This document shows, in pieces, positions 36,725-46,739 of a stretch of 49,553 bases of DNA. The DNA is taken from NCBI GenBank assembly GCA_902518475.1, contig CABYGI010000006.1, positions 1 to 49,553 of the forward strand. Reading direction: 5' to 3'. Numbering within the stretch: position 1 is the first letter of the stretch; each line of letters begins with the position of its first letter. The notes below the pieces were generated by a model. It saw only the letters and a list, made by a program, of their open reading frames with translations. It did no database searches and had not been told where the DNA came from. This DNA comes from an uncultured Prochlorococcus sp. (GTDB lineage: Bacteria; Cyanobacteriota; Cyanobacteriia; PCC-6307; Cyanobiaceae). The translations under genes were made by a program, and so were the position numbers.

Positions 36725-38067
36725 CTAGTTGCACTTGAAAATTCTTCGGTAAGTACTGATAAATAATTGCGTACATGAGTGTTCCAACTAAAGTGCCTGT
36801 TAACACCCTCAATTCCATTTCTGCTCCATATTTTCCACTGATTATTATTTGATACCCCTTCTTCAAGGATAACTTTCAACTCATCAATATCAGTAACATC
36901 GACTAAAAGTCCATTTTCACATTTTGAACGGATTTCTTTAGGCCCTCCATCATTTGTTGATATTATTGGCAATCCACATGAAGAAGCTTCAAGAAGAGTT
37001 AAACCAAAAGGCTCTGTTAAAGCTGGATTTACAAATACGCCACCTCTGCTAGCAGCCCACCTATACAAAGAGGGAATCTGACTTGGAAGATGTTTTTTTG
37101 GATAAGCCACCTTTCCATACAAATTATATTTATCAATTGTTTCAAAAATATTATTGAAAACATCTTTTTGTTGAGGGTCAAGTTTTGAAGTACTATCTCT
37201 ACAACCCAAAATCAAAATTAAATTAGTTTTTCTTTTTAATTTTTCAGATCTTCCATATGCTTCAATTAAAGATGGAATATTTTTTCTTCGTACAGCTCTA
37301 GAAATAGTCAAAAATGGGGGTTTGGAAGAATCCTTAAGAAAAGGTTTCATCATGTTATCAATTTCGGCTGTTTCGCTTGTGGAGTGAATATGGTGAAATT
37401 TATGATGATCAACACCAGGAGGAATTACTCTAGCTTTGTGAGATGAAAAAGAAGAATATTGGGAATATTGATAAACTGACTCTTGTTTAGTGCTTGTAAC
37501 AATAATATCTGCAGACTTTAAAGCTTTTTCTTCCGCCTCAATTCTTTTACTTATTGCATAAAGCTTTTCTATTTGATTAATTTTTAAACCAGTATCAAGC
37601 AATTTCCTTTTTTTCTCTCGTCCTAAAGAATGACCAGTAAAAATAAGTGGAACATTTAAAGATTTACTTAGTTTAACTCCTACATATCCAGCATCTGCAT
37701 AATGAGCATGAATAAAATTAGGCTTTTTGTTTTTTTTATAGTAAGAAATTAAGCTTTCAGTTAAATGATCTAAATAAGGCCAAAGCAATTCCTTTCTTAA
37801 ATATTTATTAGGTCCAAATTTGAATCTTAAAATTCTAACTCCAGGTTCTACAAATTCTTCTTCTTGAGAATATTCATCATCTACTTTAGGGTCTTTTATT
37901 AAACGAGTAACTAAATCTACTTGATCAACTTCTGAAGTATTAGCCAAGCTTTTGATTAACTCTAAAACGTATTGTGTTTGCCCTCCTGTATCTGCATCCC
38001 TACCTAACTCAAGATTTTTAGAACGTATAAGACCATGTAAATGTAAATGTAAAAATTTCAACCTCAT
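36658..38067 (-). CDS. Sucrose-phosphate synthase-like glycosyltransferase (GT4)
   Basis: The 469-residue GT-B enzyme probably transfers glucose from a nucleotide sugar to fructose 6-phosphate. The N-terminus KFLHLHLHGLIRSKNLELGRDADTGGQTQYVLEL is characteristic of sucrose-phosphate or sucrose synthases. HAHYADAGYVG, SLGREKKRKLL and ARVIPPGVDHHKFH follow. The C-terminal donor site is NPALTEPFGLTLLEASSCGLPIISTNDGG. There is no fused sucrose-phosphate phosphatase domain. Sucrose is a known compatible solute of picocyanobacteria. The translation start ATG 38067 has a clear Shine-Dalgarno. The last 22 codons overlap the opposite-strand gene. Confidence 0.9.
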   Translation of the reverse strand: MRLKFLHLHLHGLIRSKNLELGRDADTGGQTQYVLELIKSLANTSEVDQVDLVTRLIKDPKVDDEYSQEEEFVEPGVRILRFKFGPNKYLRKELLWPYLDHLTESLISYYKKNKKPNFIHAHYADAGYVGVKLSKSLNVPLIFTGHSLGREKKRKLLDTGLKINQIEKLYAISKRIEAEEKALKSADIIVTSTKQESVYQYSQYSSFSSHKARVIPPGVDHHKFHHIHSTSETAEIDNMMKPFLKDSSKPPFLTISRAVRRKNIPSLIEAYGRSEKLKRKTNLILILGCRDSTSKLDPQQKDVFNNIFETIDKYNLYGKVAYPKKHLPSQIPSLYRWAASRGGVFVNPALTEPFGLTLLEASSCGLPIISTNDGGPKEIRSKCENGLLVDVTDIDELKVILEEGVSNNNQWKIWSRNGIEGVNRHFSWNTHVRNYLSVLTEEFSSATSYSSSDIKQSCLKGTSSLIKPH

Positions 38068-38075
38068 TCAGCAAA

Positions 38076-38081
38076 TCCTCC
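38076..38081 (-). promoter_or_regulatory. Shine-Dalgarno of the sucrose-phosphate synthase-like gene
   Basis: On the minus strand GGAGGA sits 8 bases before the ATG at 38067, fixing that start. The 200-bp gap from 38068 to 38267 contains no other gene that I can see. All ATG-initiated frames there close within a few codons. It probably holds this gene's promoter, and the end of the uvrA side would lie at 38267. Confidence 0.65.
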
Positions 38082-38267
38082 GATCAACGGCCTTTAATAC
38101 AAATAAGCTGAATTTTCTAATGAAATATTAAGAAAGCATTATGATTTGAAATTTTTTAATATAAAAGTTTTCGAAAAAGCAGTTATAGAGAAGTTTTATG
38201 CCCCTTTAAAAAAGAATTTAGTTTTGCTGAAATAATTAAAATAAAAAGAAATACAACAAGAATTTTC

Positions 38268-41171
38268 TTATTTCAGAACCTTTTTAAGATATTTTGCAGT
38301 ATAACTTATAGGATTTTTGGCTACATCCTCAGGAATACCTTCTGCAATGATTTCTCCTCCTTTATCCCCTCCATCAGGTCCTAAATCGATAATCCAATCT
38401 GAACATCTAATCACATCTAAATTATGTTCAATAACAATTACAGAATTACCTTTATCTACCAAACGTTGTATCACATCCATTAATTTATGAACATCATAAA
38501 AACTTAATCCAGTAGTTGGTTCATCAATCAAATATAAAGTTTTTCCAGTAGCCCTTTTTGACAATTCCGTGGCTAACTTAACTCTTTGAGCCTCTCCACC
38601 AGATAATGTAGGAGCTGGCTGGCCTAATTTGACATATCCTAAGCCAACATCAACCAATGTAGATAATCTATCAGCAGCTTGAGGTATAGCAGAAAAAGTT
38701 TCTGCAGCTTGTTCAACAGTCATCTCTAAAACATCAGATATATTGAAACCTTTATATTTAACTTGAAGAGTTTCCCTATTAAAACGAGCTCCTTTACATA
38801 CTTCACATTGAACATAAACATCAGGTAAAAAATTCATTTCAATTACATTGACTCCCTGGCCTTTACAAGCTTCGCATCTTCCTCCTTTCACATTAAAGCT
38901 AAATTGACCAGCCTGATAACCTCTTGCTTTTGCTTCTACTGTGGCAGTAAATATTTGCCTTATAGGATCAAAAGCACCAGTATATGTAGCAGGATTTGAT
39001 CTTGGAGTTCTTCCTATTGGAGATTGATCAATAACAATAACTTTATCAATTGCCTTTATACCCTTTAACTCTTTTACACCTTGAGGAAAAGGGACTTTTA
39101 ATCCTAGAGAATGACTTAATGCAGGATGAAGTAATTCATTTATCAAAGTGCTCTTCCCACTTCCACTCACACCAGTTACAGAAACTAATCTTCCTAAAGG
39201 AAATTCAACAGAAATATTTTTTAAATTGTTTTTAGAGCAATTATTTAAAATTAAACTTTTTTTTACAGATGATCTACGTTCTTTTGGAGTAGGAATCGAT
39301 TTCCTGCCACTAAGATAAGCTCCAGTCAATGACTTTTCTGAATTTAAGACATCTTGATAGGATCCTTTAGCAATAATTTCCCCACCATAAACACCTGCCC
39401 CTGGACCAATATCTACTAAATAATCTGCGGATTTCATAGTATCTTCGTCATGTTCAACGACAACCAAAGTATTTCCTAAGTCTCTTAAACTTTTTAATGT
39501 TTCTAATAATCTGTCATTGTCTCTCTGATGCAAACCAATACTTGGTTCATCTAATACATATAAAACGCCAGTAAGACCTGCACCTATTTGTGTAGCCAAT
39601 CTAATACGCTGAGCCTCACCACCAGACAAAGTCATAGCTGGTCTATCTAAAGTCAAATAATCTAAACCTACATTAATTAAAAACTTCAAACGTAAACGAA
39701 TCTCTTTTAAAACCAATTCACCTATCTGCTTTTGTTTTTCTGATAAAGATATATTTTCTTTCTTTGTCTTACCTAAACCCATGATGCGCTCTACGTGATT
39801 TAAGGTTTCAGAAACGCTTATAGAAGTTAAGTCAGTAATGTTGTATGGACCAAGTTTAACGGCCAAAGCCTCAGGTCTTAATCTTTTTCCAGCACATGTC
39901 TTACAGGGAACTAATTCTAGATACTTTTCTAATTTTTGTTTAACTGATTCTCCGTTGGCTTCATTCAATTGCCTTTCTAAGATTGGTAAAATTCCCTCAA
40001 AAGGTCTTTCAAAACCACTTGAAGTTTTAAAACGACTATCAGCTTGAATTAATATTGGTTTATCTGATCCCAAAAGTAGAACTTGTTTTTGCAAATCACT
40101 TAAATCCTTCCAAGGAGTTTTTAATTCAAAACCATAAGCTTGACCTACAGAATAAAGTAAAGAGAAGTAATAAGTATTATCTTTCTCACTCCAAGGAGCT
40201 ATTGCAGCATAAACAGGCAATGTTTTATCAGGTATAACTCTATCTGCAGTAAATTTTTTTAAATAACCAATCCCATGACAATCTGGACAGGCACCATATG
40301 GGCTATTAAAAGAAAATAATCTAGGAGAAAGTTCTTCAACAATAGAGCCATGTACAGGACATGCATAATTTTCTGAGTAAAGCTTTTCTCTCTCTAAATT
40401 AGAAGGTAAAGTTTCTCCTTTTTTTGGAACAACTTCTACTATTGCTAAGCCATCGCCTCTTTTGAGACAAGTTTGTAATGAATCATTTAATCTTTCTTGT
40501 ATTCCTTCTCTTGCAATTAATCTATCAACTACTACCTCAATATTATGAATTTGATTTTTATCTAATTCAATACTATCAGCAAGTTCTCTTACCTCTCCAT
40601 TGATTCTTACCCTAGCAAATCCTTCAGCAGCTAATCCGCTTATTAATTTTGTATGTGTTCCTTTCTTACCTCTTACAACAGGAGCCAACAATTGATACCT
40701 TGTTCCTTCTGGTAAAAGAAGAATTTGATCCACCATTTCATCAATTGTTTGAGGCGCAATTGGAATCCCGCAGTGATGACAATGCGGCTCACCAGCACGT
40801 CCAAACAATAATCTTAAATAATCTTGTATTTCTGTTACTGTTCCAACTGTTGATCGAGGATTATGACTTGTAGATTTTTGATCAATTGAAATAGCAGGTG
40901 ATAAACCTTCAATATTGTCAACATCTGGTTTATCTACTTGGCCCAAAAATTGCCTTGCGTATGCAGAAAGACTCTCAACATATCTTCTTTGACCTTCAGC
41001 AAAAATAGTATCAAAGGCCAGAGAACTTTTGCCACTTCCACTCACGCCTGTAAATACTATAAATTTATTCCTAGGTAGAGAAAGATCAATATTTTTTAAA
41101 TTATGCTGACGAGCTCCCCTAATATTAATTGAATTATCTTCTCCAAAACTACTATAAACTTTATTAACCAT
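38268..41171 (-). CDS. uvrA: Excinuclease ABC subunit A
   Basis: UvrA finds DNA damage and loads UvrB in nucleotide excision repair. Two ABC ATPase halves are present. The first Walker A is FTGVSGSGKSSLAFDTIFAEGQRRYVESLSAYARQFL near residue 40. The second is VTGVSGSGKSTLINELL near residue 660. Signature LSGGEAQRIRLA and LSGGEAQRVKLA follow in each half. Zinc-finger cysteines are CHHCG..., CPDCHG and CEACKGQG...CEVCKG. Length of 967 is full. recN lies 54 bp upstream on the same strand. Confidence 0.98.
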   Translation of the reverse strand: MVNKVYSSFGEDNSINIRGARQHNLKNIDLSLPRNKFIVFTGVSGSGKSSLAFDTIFAEGQRRYVESLSAYARQFLGQVDKPDVDNIEGLSPAISIDQKSTSHNPRSTVGTVTEIQDYLRLLFGRAGEPHCHHCGIPIAPQTIDEMVDQILLLPEGTRYQLLAPVVRGKKGTHTKLISGLAAEGFARVRINGEVRELADSIELDKNQIHNIEVVVDRLIAREGIQERLNDSLQTCLKRGDGLAIVEVVPKKGETLPSNLEREKLYSENYACPVHGSIVEELSPRLFSFNSPYGACPDCHGIGYLKKFTADRVIPDKTLPVYAAIAPWSEKDNTYYFSLLYSVGQAYGFELKTPWKDLSDLQKQVLLLGSDKPILIQADSRFKTSSGFERPFEGILPILERQLNEANGESVKQKLEKYLELVPCKTCAGKRLRPEALAVKLGPYNITDLTSISVSETLNHVERIMGLGKTKKENISLSEKQKQIGELVLKEIRLRLKFLINVGLDYLTLDRPAMTLSGGEAQRIRLATQIGAGLTGVLYVLDEPSIGLHQRDNDRLLETLKSLRDLGNTLVVVEHDEDTMKSADYLVDIGPGAGVYGGEIIAKGSYQDVLNSEKSLTGAYLSGRKSIPTPKERRSSVKKSLILNNCSKNNLKNISVEFPLGRLVSVTGVSGSGKSTLINELLHPALSHSLGLKVPFPQGVKELKGIKAIDKVIVIDQSPIGRTPRSNPATYTGAFDPIRQIFTATVEAKARGYQAGQFSFNVKGGRCEACKGQGVNVIEMNFLPDVYVQCEVCKGARFNRETLQVKYKGFNISDVLEMTVEQAAETFSAIPQAADRLSTLVDVGLGYVKLGQPAPTLSGGEAQRVKLATELSKRATGKTLYLIDEPTTGLSFYDVHKLMDVIQRLVDKGNSVIVIEHNLDVIRCSDWIIDLGPDGGDKGGEIIAEGIPEDVAKNPISYTAKYLKKVLK

Positions 41172-41225
41172 GTTTAAATCTAAATTATGATTTAAAAAGA
41201 TTATTATAGTAGAATTTTTTTTATT

Positions 41226-42905
41226 TTACGCAGCTGAGCGATCAAGAAGTCTAGAAGCATATTCGTTTACTTCGCATGAACCTCCACCTATAAGTTCTAT
41301 TAATTCATTTTTTCTTTGATTTTTTGTAGTTAGTTTTGCAATTGAAGTATAAGTTATTCCATCAATTACGTTTTTATTAACTTTGAAATGAGCTAATCCC
41401 CTAGCAGCGAGGAAAGGCTGATGTGTAATACATAAGACTTGTTGATTTTTAGAAATTTCTTTTATAAGCTCAACCAAAGAAAATAGAGATTTACCACTTA
41501 AACCACTGTCAATTTCATCTAAAAAGAAAGTATTTGGTTGTTTAGAAATGCTGGATTTAATAGCTAATAAAAATCTTGACATTTCTCCGCCAGAAATAAC
41601 ATTTGATAATGGAGCAAGCTTCTGATCAGGATTAGCTGAAAACAAAAAATTTATATCGTCAATTCCATCACCAGAAGGCTTACATTCAGAGAATTGAATT
41701 GAAAAATTTGCATTTTCTAAACCTAGATTGCTTAAAATTGACATCACAGAATTTTGTAACTGTTTCGCAATTTTTTTTCTTTCAGTAGATTGAATAACAA
41801 ATAAAGAATTTAAATTACTTTGTAAATTCTCAATCTGAGCTTGAATCCTGGAAATATCACTACCTTGATCATTTTGTTGAAAATACGTCTTTAATTGATC
41901 GCGCTTTTCAATTAATTGAGAAAGATCCAATGAAAAAGTTCTCTCTAAGTTTTTTAAAAAGAATAATCTTTTTTGTATTTCTGGAAGATTAGATTCATGA
42001 TTTTCTATTTCTTGCAAATATGAGTTTAGATCAAAAATTAAATCTTCAATTTCAGCATGAATATTTAATAACTTCTCTCTAAAATTTTGAATCTTTAAAT
42101 CGAAATCTGCTGTTTTATTTAAAATCTTTATTGATTGATTTATAAAAGAAGTTACAGACGGCTCATCATGACTGAAATTATTTAAATTTTCTAATGATGA
42201 TTTAATTGAATTATTAATTTCTAAATTATTTACAAGTTTTTTTTCTACTAACTCTAATTCTAAAATTTCTTCACTGGAATTTAAATCAGCTTCTTCTAAA
42301 CTTTTCAACATGTGTTTAATTGCCAAGTTTTTTTCTTCTTGATTCTTTGTAAATTCTATTTTTTCATCCATTGATTCTTGTAAAACTTTAGTTTCTCCCC
42401 ATATACTTTTAATCCTTTCACTAGTCTCTCTAAATTCTTGGGAACACAAGTCATCAATAATTAATCTTCTCTTATCTAAAGAATCAAAGATAAAAGTGTC
42501 AGATTGACCTGCAAAATCAATTAAAAATCCTCCAAGTTTTTCTAATAATTGTCTATTAATTGGTAAATCATTAAGGCTATATTTGGATAAGATTTTATTA
42601 TTCTTTTTATAAGATTTTCTTTTAATTTGTAATTCTGAAGATGTTATTTCAAAACCATTACTAATTAACCAATTATTTATTTGAGAAGAAGAAGAAAATA
42701 TTGCCTCAATAAAACAAAATTCTTTTCCTGGACGAATTAAATGTTTTAGAGGTATATTAGTTCCACCAAATAAAGCATTTAGGGAATCCAAAATTAATGA
42801 TTTTCCTGAACCTGAATCCCCAGTTATGATATTCAAACCTTTTTCGAAATTAATTTCTATAATTTCTATTAAGGCAATATTTTCTATTTTTAATTGTATT
42901 AACAT
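41226..42905 (-). CDS. recN: DNA repair protein RecN
   Basis: RecN is an SMC-like ATPase used in double-strand-break repair. The Walker A is IITGDSGSGKSLILDSLNALFGG near residue 35. A long coiled-coil-rich centre follows, and the C-terminal head has VISGGEMSRFLLAIKS and FFLDEIDSGLSG. IGGGSCEVNEYASRLL closes the protein. Length of 559 is usual. It diverges from the UbiB-like gene over 68 bp that includes an A/T palindrome but no obvious operator. Confidence 0.94.
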   Translation of the reverse strand: MLIQLKIENIALIEIIEINFEKGLNIITGDSGSGKSLILDSLNALFGGTNIPLKHLIRPGKEFCFIEAIFSSSSQINNWLISNGFEITSSELQIKRKSYKKNNKILSKYSLNDLPINRQLLEKLGGFLIDFAGQSDTFIFDSLDKRRLIIDDLCSQEFRETSERIKSIWGETKVLQESMDEKIEFTKNQEEKNLAIKHMLKSLEEADLNSSEEILELELVEKKLVNNLEINNSIKSSLENLNNFSHDEPSVTSFINQSIKILNKTADFDLKIQNFREKLLNIHAEIEDLIFDLNSYLQEIENHESNLPEIQKRLFFLKNLERTFSLDLSQLIEKRDQLKTYFQQNDQGSDISRIQAQIENLQSNLNSLFVIQSTERKKIAKQLQNSVMSILSNLGLENANFSIQFSECKPSGDGIDDINFLFSANPDQKLAPLSNVISGGEMSRFLLAIKSSISKQPNTFFLDEIDSGLSGKSLFSLVELIKEISKNQQVLCITHQPFLAARGLAHFKVNKNVIDGITYTSIAKLTTKNQRKNELIELIGGGSCEVNEYASRLLDRSAA

Positions 42906-42973
42906 GATAAATCTTCCATATAGAAAAATTAGCTTCTTTTTTAAAAAAATAAAGGTTTTAAATATATAAAGTT

Positions 42974-44830
42974 ATGAAAGAAGATTTTACTGATTTTATA
43001 GAAGTATCTGGACTCTTAAATTATGATCCAGATACGATTTCTAAAATTTACAAAAAAAATCCTAAAAGACTTTTAAAAAGACTTTGGCAAACACTCATAC
43101 CTATTTTCGCTTACATCTTTTCCGTTGGGTGGGATAAATTAACGGGTAGATTGAAAAATGAACATCAAGCAAGATTTAGGGCTAGAGAATTAACAAATTT
43201 GTTGGTGGAACTTGGACCTGCATTTGTTAAAGCAGGCCAAGCTTTATCAACAAGACCAGATATAATCCCAGGAATTCTTTTAGAAGAATTATCCGAATTG
43301 CAAGATCAACTCCCTGGATTTGATGGCGATAAAGCTATGGAATTAATTGAAGAAGATTTAGGACATAAAATAGATGAGATTTTTTTAGAAATTGATAAAA
43401 ACCCAATTTCCGCTGCTTCTCTAGGGCAAGTGCATAAAGCTAAATTAAAGAATGAAGAGATCGTTGCAATAAAAGTACAACGACCGGGTTTAAGAGAACA
43501 AATAACCTTAGATCTTTACATAGTAAGAAATATTGCTTATTGGCTAAAAAACAATATCGGATTAATAAGAAGTGATCTAGTTGCTTTGATTGATGAATTG
43601 GGCAAAAGAGTTTTTGAAGAGATGGATTACCTAAACGAAGCTGCAAATGCAGAAAAATTTAGAGATATGCATAAACATAATAAAATGATTGCGGTACCAA
43701 AAATTTATAAAGATATAACTTCAAGAAGGGTTTTAGCAATGGAATGGATAGACGGTACAAAGTTAACAAATTTAGAAGACGTAAAAAAATTAGGAATTAA
43801 TCCTGATGAAATGATTGAAATAGGGGTCCAATGCAGTTTAGAACAGCTTTTAGAACATGGTTTTTTTCATGCAGACCCACATCCAGGTAACTTATTAGCC
43901 TTAGAAGATGGAAGATTATGTTATCTAGATTTTGGAATGATGAGCGAGGTTTCTAGAGAATCTAGATCAGGATTAATTCAAGCAGTAGTACATTTAGTAA
44001 ATAAAAACTTCGATAAATTGTCTCAAGATTTCGTAAAATTGGGATTTTTATCGGAGGAAGTTAATCTAGAACCCATTGTTCCAGCATTTCAAGATGTTTT
44101 CATTAACGCCGTGGAACAGGGAGTTTCGAAAATGGATTTTAAGAGCGTTACAGATGATATGTCTGGTGTTATGTATAAATTCCCTTTCAGACTACCCCCA
44201 TATTATGCACTTATAATTAGGTCATTACTTACATTAGAAGGGATAGCTTTAAGTGTTGATCCAAACTTCAAAATATTAGGCGCTGCTTATCCATATTTTG
44301 CAAGAAGATTGATGGAAGACCCTGATCCACAATTGAGGGAAAGCTTGAAAGAAATGCTTTTTGATGATAAAAAATTTAAATGGGACCGGTTAGAAGATCT
44401 GCTTTCTAACGCTGCAAAGCAAACAAATCTCGATTTAGAAAAACTTTTAGACGAAGTTATAAATCTTCTCTTTTCTCCAAATGGAGGATTTCTTAGAAAT
44501 GAGATAGTTGAAGGTTTAACAAATCAGATAGATTTGTTTAGTCTAAAAATATTGAAAAGTTTGAATAACTATCTTCCGCAATCAATTAAATTAAATACTA
44601 TTAACGGAAGCAACAACTTGAGCGACCTTTTAATTTATGCAGAGCCCTTAAGAAACTTTTTAGAGATTTTACAAAAAATACCCGGCTATTCAATTGACAT
44701 TTTTCTAAAAAGGATTCCTAGACTTATAAATGAGCCCTACACAAAAGAGATGGGTATAAAAATTGCAAAAAAAGTAACTGAAAAAGGAGTAGTAAGACTT
44801 GTTAAAATTGCCGCTGGCGCAAATATCTAA
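42974..44830 (+). CDS. ABC1/UbiB/AarF family kinase-like protein
   Basis: This atypical protein-kinase-like family acts in isoprenoid quinone or lipid metabolism. Diagnostic segments are the KxGQ motif FVKAGQALSTRPDIIP, then ISAASLGQVHKAKL (alanine-rich loop), AIKVQRPGL with the invariant lysine, HGFFHADPHPGNLL (catalytic) and LDFGMM (metal). Length of 618 includes a C-terminal extension of about 200 residues seen in cyanobacterial and plastid members. Plastoquinone or tocopherol metabolism is a likely theme but unproven. The DUF1400 gene begins directly at its stop. Confidence 0.93.
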   Translation: MKEDFTDFIEVSGLLNYDPDTISKIYKKNPKRLLKRLWQTLIPIFAYIFSVGWDKLTGRLKNEHQARFRARELTNLLVELGPAFVKAGQALSTRPDIIPGILLEELSELQDQLPGFDGDKAMELIEEDLGHKIDEIFLEIDKNPISAASLGQVHKAKLKNEEIVAIKVQRPGLREQITLDLYIVRNIAYWLKNNIGLIRSDLVALIDELGKRVFEEMDYLNEAANAEKFRDMHKHNKMIAVPKIYKDITSRRVLAMEWIDGTKLTNLEDVKKLGINPDEMIEIGVQCSLEQLLEHGFFHADPHPGNLLALEDGRLCYLDFGMMSEVSRESRSGLIQAVVHLVNKNFDKLSQDFVKLGFLSEEVNLEPIVPAFQDVFINAVEQGVSKMDFKSVTDDMSGVMYKFPFRLPPYYALIIRSLLTLEGIALSVDPNFKILGAAYPYFARRLMEDPDPQLRESLKEMLFDDKKFKWDRLEDLLSNAAKQTNLDLEKLLDEVINLLFSPNGGFLRNEIVEGLTNQIDLFSLKILKSLNNYLPQSIKLNTINGSNNLSDLLIYAEPLRNFLEILQKIPGYSIDIFLKRIPRLINEPYTKEMGIKIAKKVTEKGVVRLVKIAAGANI

Positions 44831-45403
44831 ATGAAGTTTAGTAAATTTTTAATATACAAAATATTTTTTATTTTAATAATTTCTCCATTATCTTTTAATG
44901 TTCCAAAAGCTAATGCTGCTGAAGAAATTAAAATCACATACAGCATATTTTCTAGAACAATTAAAGTAAATTCATTAAAAACTTTTGCTAAAGGAGGTAA
45001 ATCCACAAAAAAATTAAAAAGAATTTTGAAAGCAACCGGGTCTCCCGATAAAGAAATAAGAATAGTTTTAAATAAAGATTTTGAGGTTCCTATTACTATT
45101 GCAAGCAAATTAATCTATTCTGAAATAGGAAACGTTTTTTTGACAAGACTTTCATCTATTATCCACCCACCAAGAGCAACTGATGAAAGAACAGGTATGT
45201 TGGCTCTCAGAGCAAGCGTAATTCAGGGAATTAATATAGGAAATGGAAAAATAAATCTAATAAATTTTTTTGAAGGATATCCAACTAAAACTGTAATACT
45301 AGATGTCAACGCTTTGAGCAAAGTTATGAATAAAGTAGAATCAATTTCAGAATTATTAACCTTTTTCAGCAATTCTCCCCTAGAAAAAATTAAACCAAAT
45401 TAA
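44831..45403 (+). CDS. Secreted DUF1400 domain protein (annotated elsewhere as alpha/beta hydrolase)
   Basis: The 190-residue product begins with a signal peptide (hydrophobic core at about residues 8-22, likely cleavage after the ANA near residue 31). It is followed by the cyanobacterial DUF1400 pattern IKITYSIFSRTIKVNSLKTFAKGG. This domain usually sits in front of an alpha/beta hydrolase. No hydrolase nucleophile motif (G-x-S-x-G) is seen here, so it is a stand-alone domain, probably periplasmic or thylakoid-lumenal. Its ATG follows the UbiB stop immediately, and thrC starts 6 bp after it ends. Confidence 0.8.
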   Translation: MKFSKFLIYKIFFILIISPLSFNVPKANAAEEIKITYSIFSRTIKVNSLKTFAKGGKSTKKLKRILKATGSPDKEIRIVLNKDFEVPITIASKLIYSEIGNVFLTRLSSIIHPPRATDERTGMLALRASVIQGINIGNGKINLINFFEGYPTKTVILDVNALSKVMNKVESISELLTFFSNSPLEKIKPN

Positions 45404-45409
45404 ACAATC

Positions 45410-46513
45410 ATGGTGTTATTAAATAAAATCAAAAATAAATTACGTATTAATTACAGAAAAAAAAGATGGCCAGGTCTAATCGAAGCTTATAAACAATATC
45501 TCCCAGTTACAAAAAAAACTCCTATTGTTTCCCTCAACGAAGGAAATACACCACTAATCCTAAGCAAGTCAATTAGCAATTTAATTGGAAATGGAACAAA
45601 AGTTTTTCTAAAGTACGATGGCCTAAATCCAACAGGATCTTTTAAAGATCGTGGTATGACTATGGCAATTAGTAAAGCAAAAGAAGAAGGTCGTGAAGCA
45701 GTAATTTGTGCAAGTACTGGAAATACTTCTGCAGCAGCAGCTGCATATGCTTCTAGGGGAGGATTAAAACCTTATGTTTTAATCCCAGAAGGATTTGTTG
45801 CACAAGGAAAGCTTGCACAAGCTTTAATGTATGGAGCTGAGATAATATCAATTAATGGTAACTTTGATAAGGCTCTTGAAATTGTTAGGAATTTATCCGC
45901 AGAACATCCTATAGAACTTGTTAATTCTGTAAATCCTTATCGGATACAAGGTCAAAAAACAGCGGCTTTTGAAATAATTGATGACTTAGGTATTGCCCCT
46001 GATTGGCTTTGTATCCCAATGGGCAATGCAGGAAATATAACTGCTTATTGGATGGGATTTAAAGAATATTCAAAAATAAAAAGAAATTTAAAATTACCTT
46101 TTATGATGGGTTTTCAATCCGAAGGATCTGCTCCATTAGTAAAAAATATAATAGTTAAAGATCCAGAAACAATTGCAACTGCAATAAGAATTGGGAATCC
46201 CGTAAATAGAGAAAAAGCAAAACAAGTAAGGAAAGAAAGTAAAGGAGACTTTCAGTCAGTTACAGATCAAGAAATAATCAGTGCTTATAAAATCCTCGCC
46301 AAAGAAGGAGTATTTTGTGAGCCTGCCAGCGCAGCATCAGTTGCTGGATTAATTAAAAATAGAAATAGGATTCAAAAAGAATCAACTATAGTTTGTGTTC
46401 TTACTGGAAATGGCTTAAAAGATCCTGATTGTGCAATAAAAAATAATGATGCTATTTTCAGAAAAAATATTGAACCTTCTTTAAGTAATATAACTAGAAT
46501 CTTGGGATATTAG
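45410..46513 (+). CDS. thrC: Threonine synthase
   Basis: ThrC converts O-phosphohomoserine to threonine with PLP. The cofactor lysine is Lys79 in [20 protein letters not shown] precedes it, and [19 protein letters not shown] is the phosphate-binding loop. [12 protein letters not shown] and [12 protein letters not shown] are also typical. Length of 367 fits the short bacterial form. It ends 334 bp before dnaN, next to the probable replication origin. Confidence 0.96.
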   Translation: MVLLNKIKNKLRINYRKKRWPGLIEAYKQYLPVTKKTPIVSLNEGNTPLILSKSISNLIGNGTKVFLKYDGLNPTGSFKDRGMTMAISKAKEEGREAVICASTGNTSAAAAAYASRGGLKPYVLIPEGFVAQGKLAQALMYGAEIISINGNFDKALEIVRNLSAEHPIELVNSVNPYRIQGQKTAAFEIIDDLGIAPDWLCIPMGNAGNITAYWMGFKEYSKIKRNLKLPFMMGFQSEGSAPLVKNIIVKDPETIATAIRIGNPVNREKAKQVRKESKGDFQSVTDQEIISAYKILAKEGVFCEPASAASVAGLIKNRNRIQKESTIVCVLTGNGLKDPDCAIKNNDAIFRKNIEPSLSNITRILGY

Positions 46514-46533
46514 AATCCAAAAAAAAAAGTGTC

Positions 46534-46542
46534 TGTGGAAAT
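46534..46542 (-). promoter_or_regulatory. DnaA-box-like 9-mer
   Basis: On the minus strand the sequence is ATTTCCACA, one mismatch from TTTTCCACA, the form reported for cyanobacterial DnaA boxes. It is the box closest to thrC. Confidence 0.45.
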
Positions 46543-46651
46543 CAAATAAAAGCAAACATAATTTGTTGAAAAATACGTAATAAAAAATTCTATGTGTTAG
46601 GTAAAATCAAAATTTTAAGATTTAAAAAAAATTTTTAACAAATAACAAATG

Positions 46652-46660
46652 TTTTCCACA
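46652..46660 (+). promoter_or_regulatory. DnaA box, TTTTCCACA
   Basis: The 9-mer matches exactly the box sequence proposed for cyanobacteria and differs by one base from the E. coli TTATCCACA consensus. It is the best match in the region. Confidence 0.55.
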
Positions 46661-46705
46661 TAATTTAATACTTGAAAATTAAGTAGGGCAAATTTTTAAG
46701 CTTAG

Positions 46706-46723
46706 TATTCCACAGTTCCCACA
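46706..46723 (+). promoter_or_regulatory. Two adjoining DnaA-box-like 9-mers
   Basis: TATTCCACA (46706-46714) is followed directly by GTTCCCACA (46715-46723). Both run in the same direction, end in CCACA or CCCACA, and lead 3 bases later into the trinucleotide run. The second is a weak box by itself, but its position next to the repeat fits the loading site of an origin unwinding element. Confidence 0.45.
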
Positions 46724-46726
46724 GTT

Positions 46727-46739
46727 ACTACTACTACTA
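46727..46739 (+). promoter_or_regulatory. DnaA-trio-like trinucleotide run in the origin
   Basis: Four tandem CTA trinucleotides occupy 46728-46739, with the preceding A giving ACT repeats. On the complementary strand this reads 3'-GAT-5' repeated, the pattern described as DnaA-trios, which bind DnaA on single-stranded DNA and start unwinding. It directly follows DnaA-box-like sequences and precedes AT-rich DNA, in the order expected. A short microsatellite by chance cannot be excluded. Confidence 0.5.

Noticed and set aside
42937..42948. Perfect A/T palindrome between recN and the UbiB-like gene
   Set aside because: A T6A6 run is expected by chance in such AT-rich DNA and has no flanking promoter or operator features.
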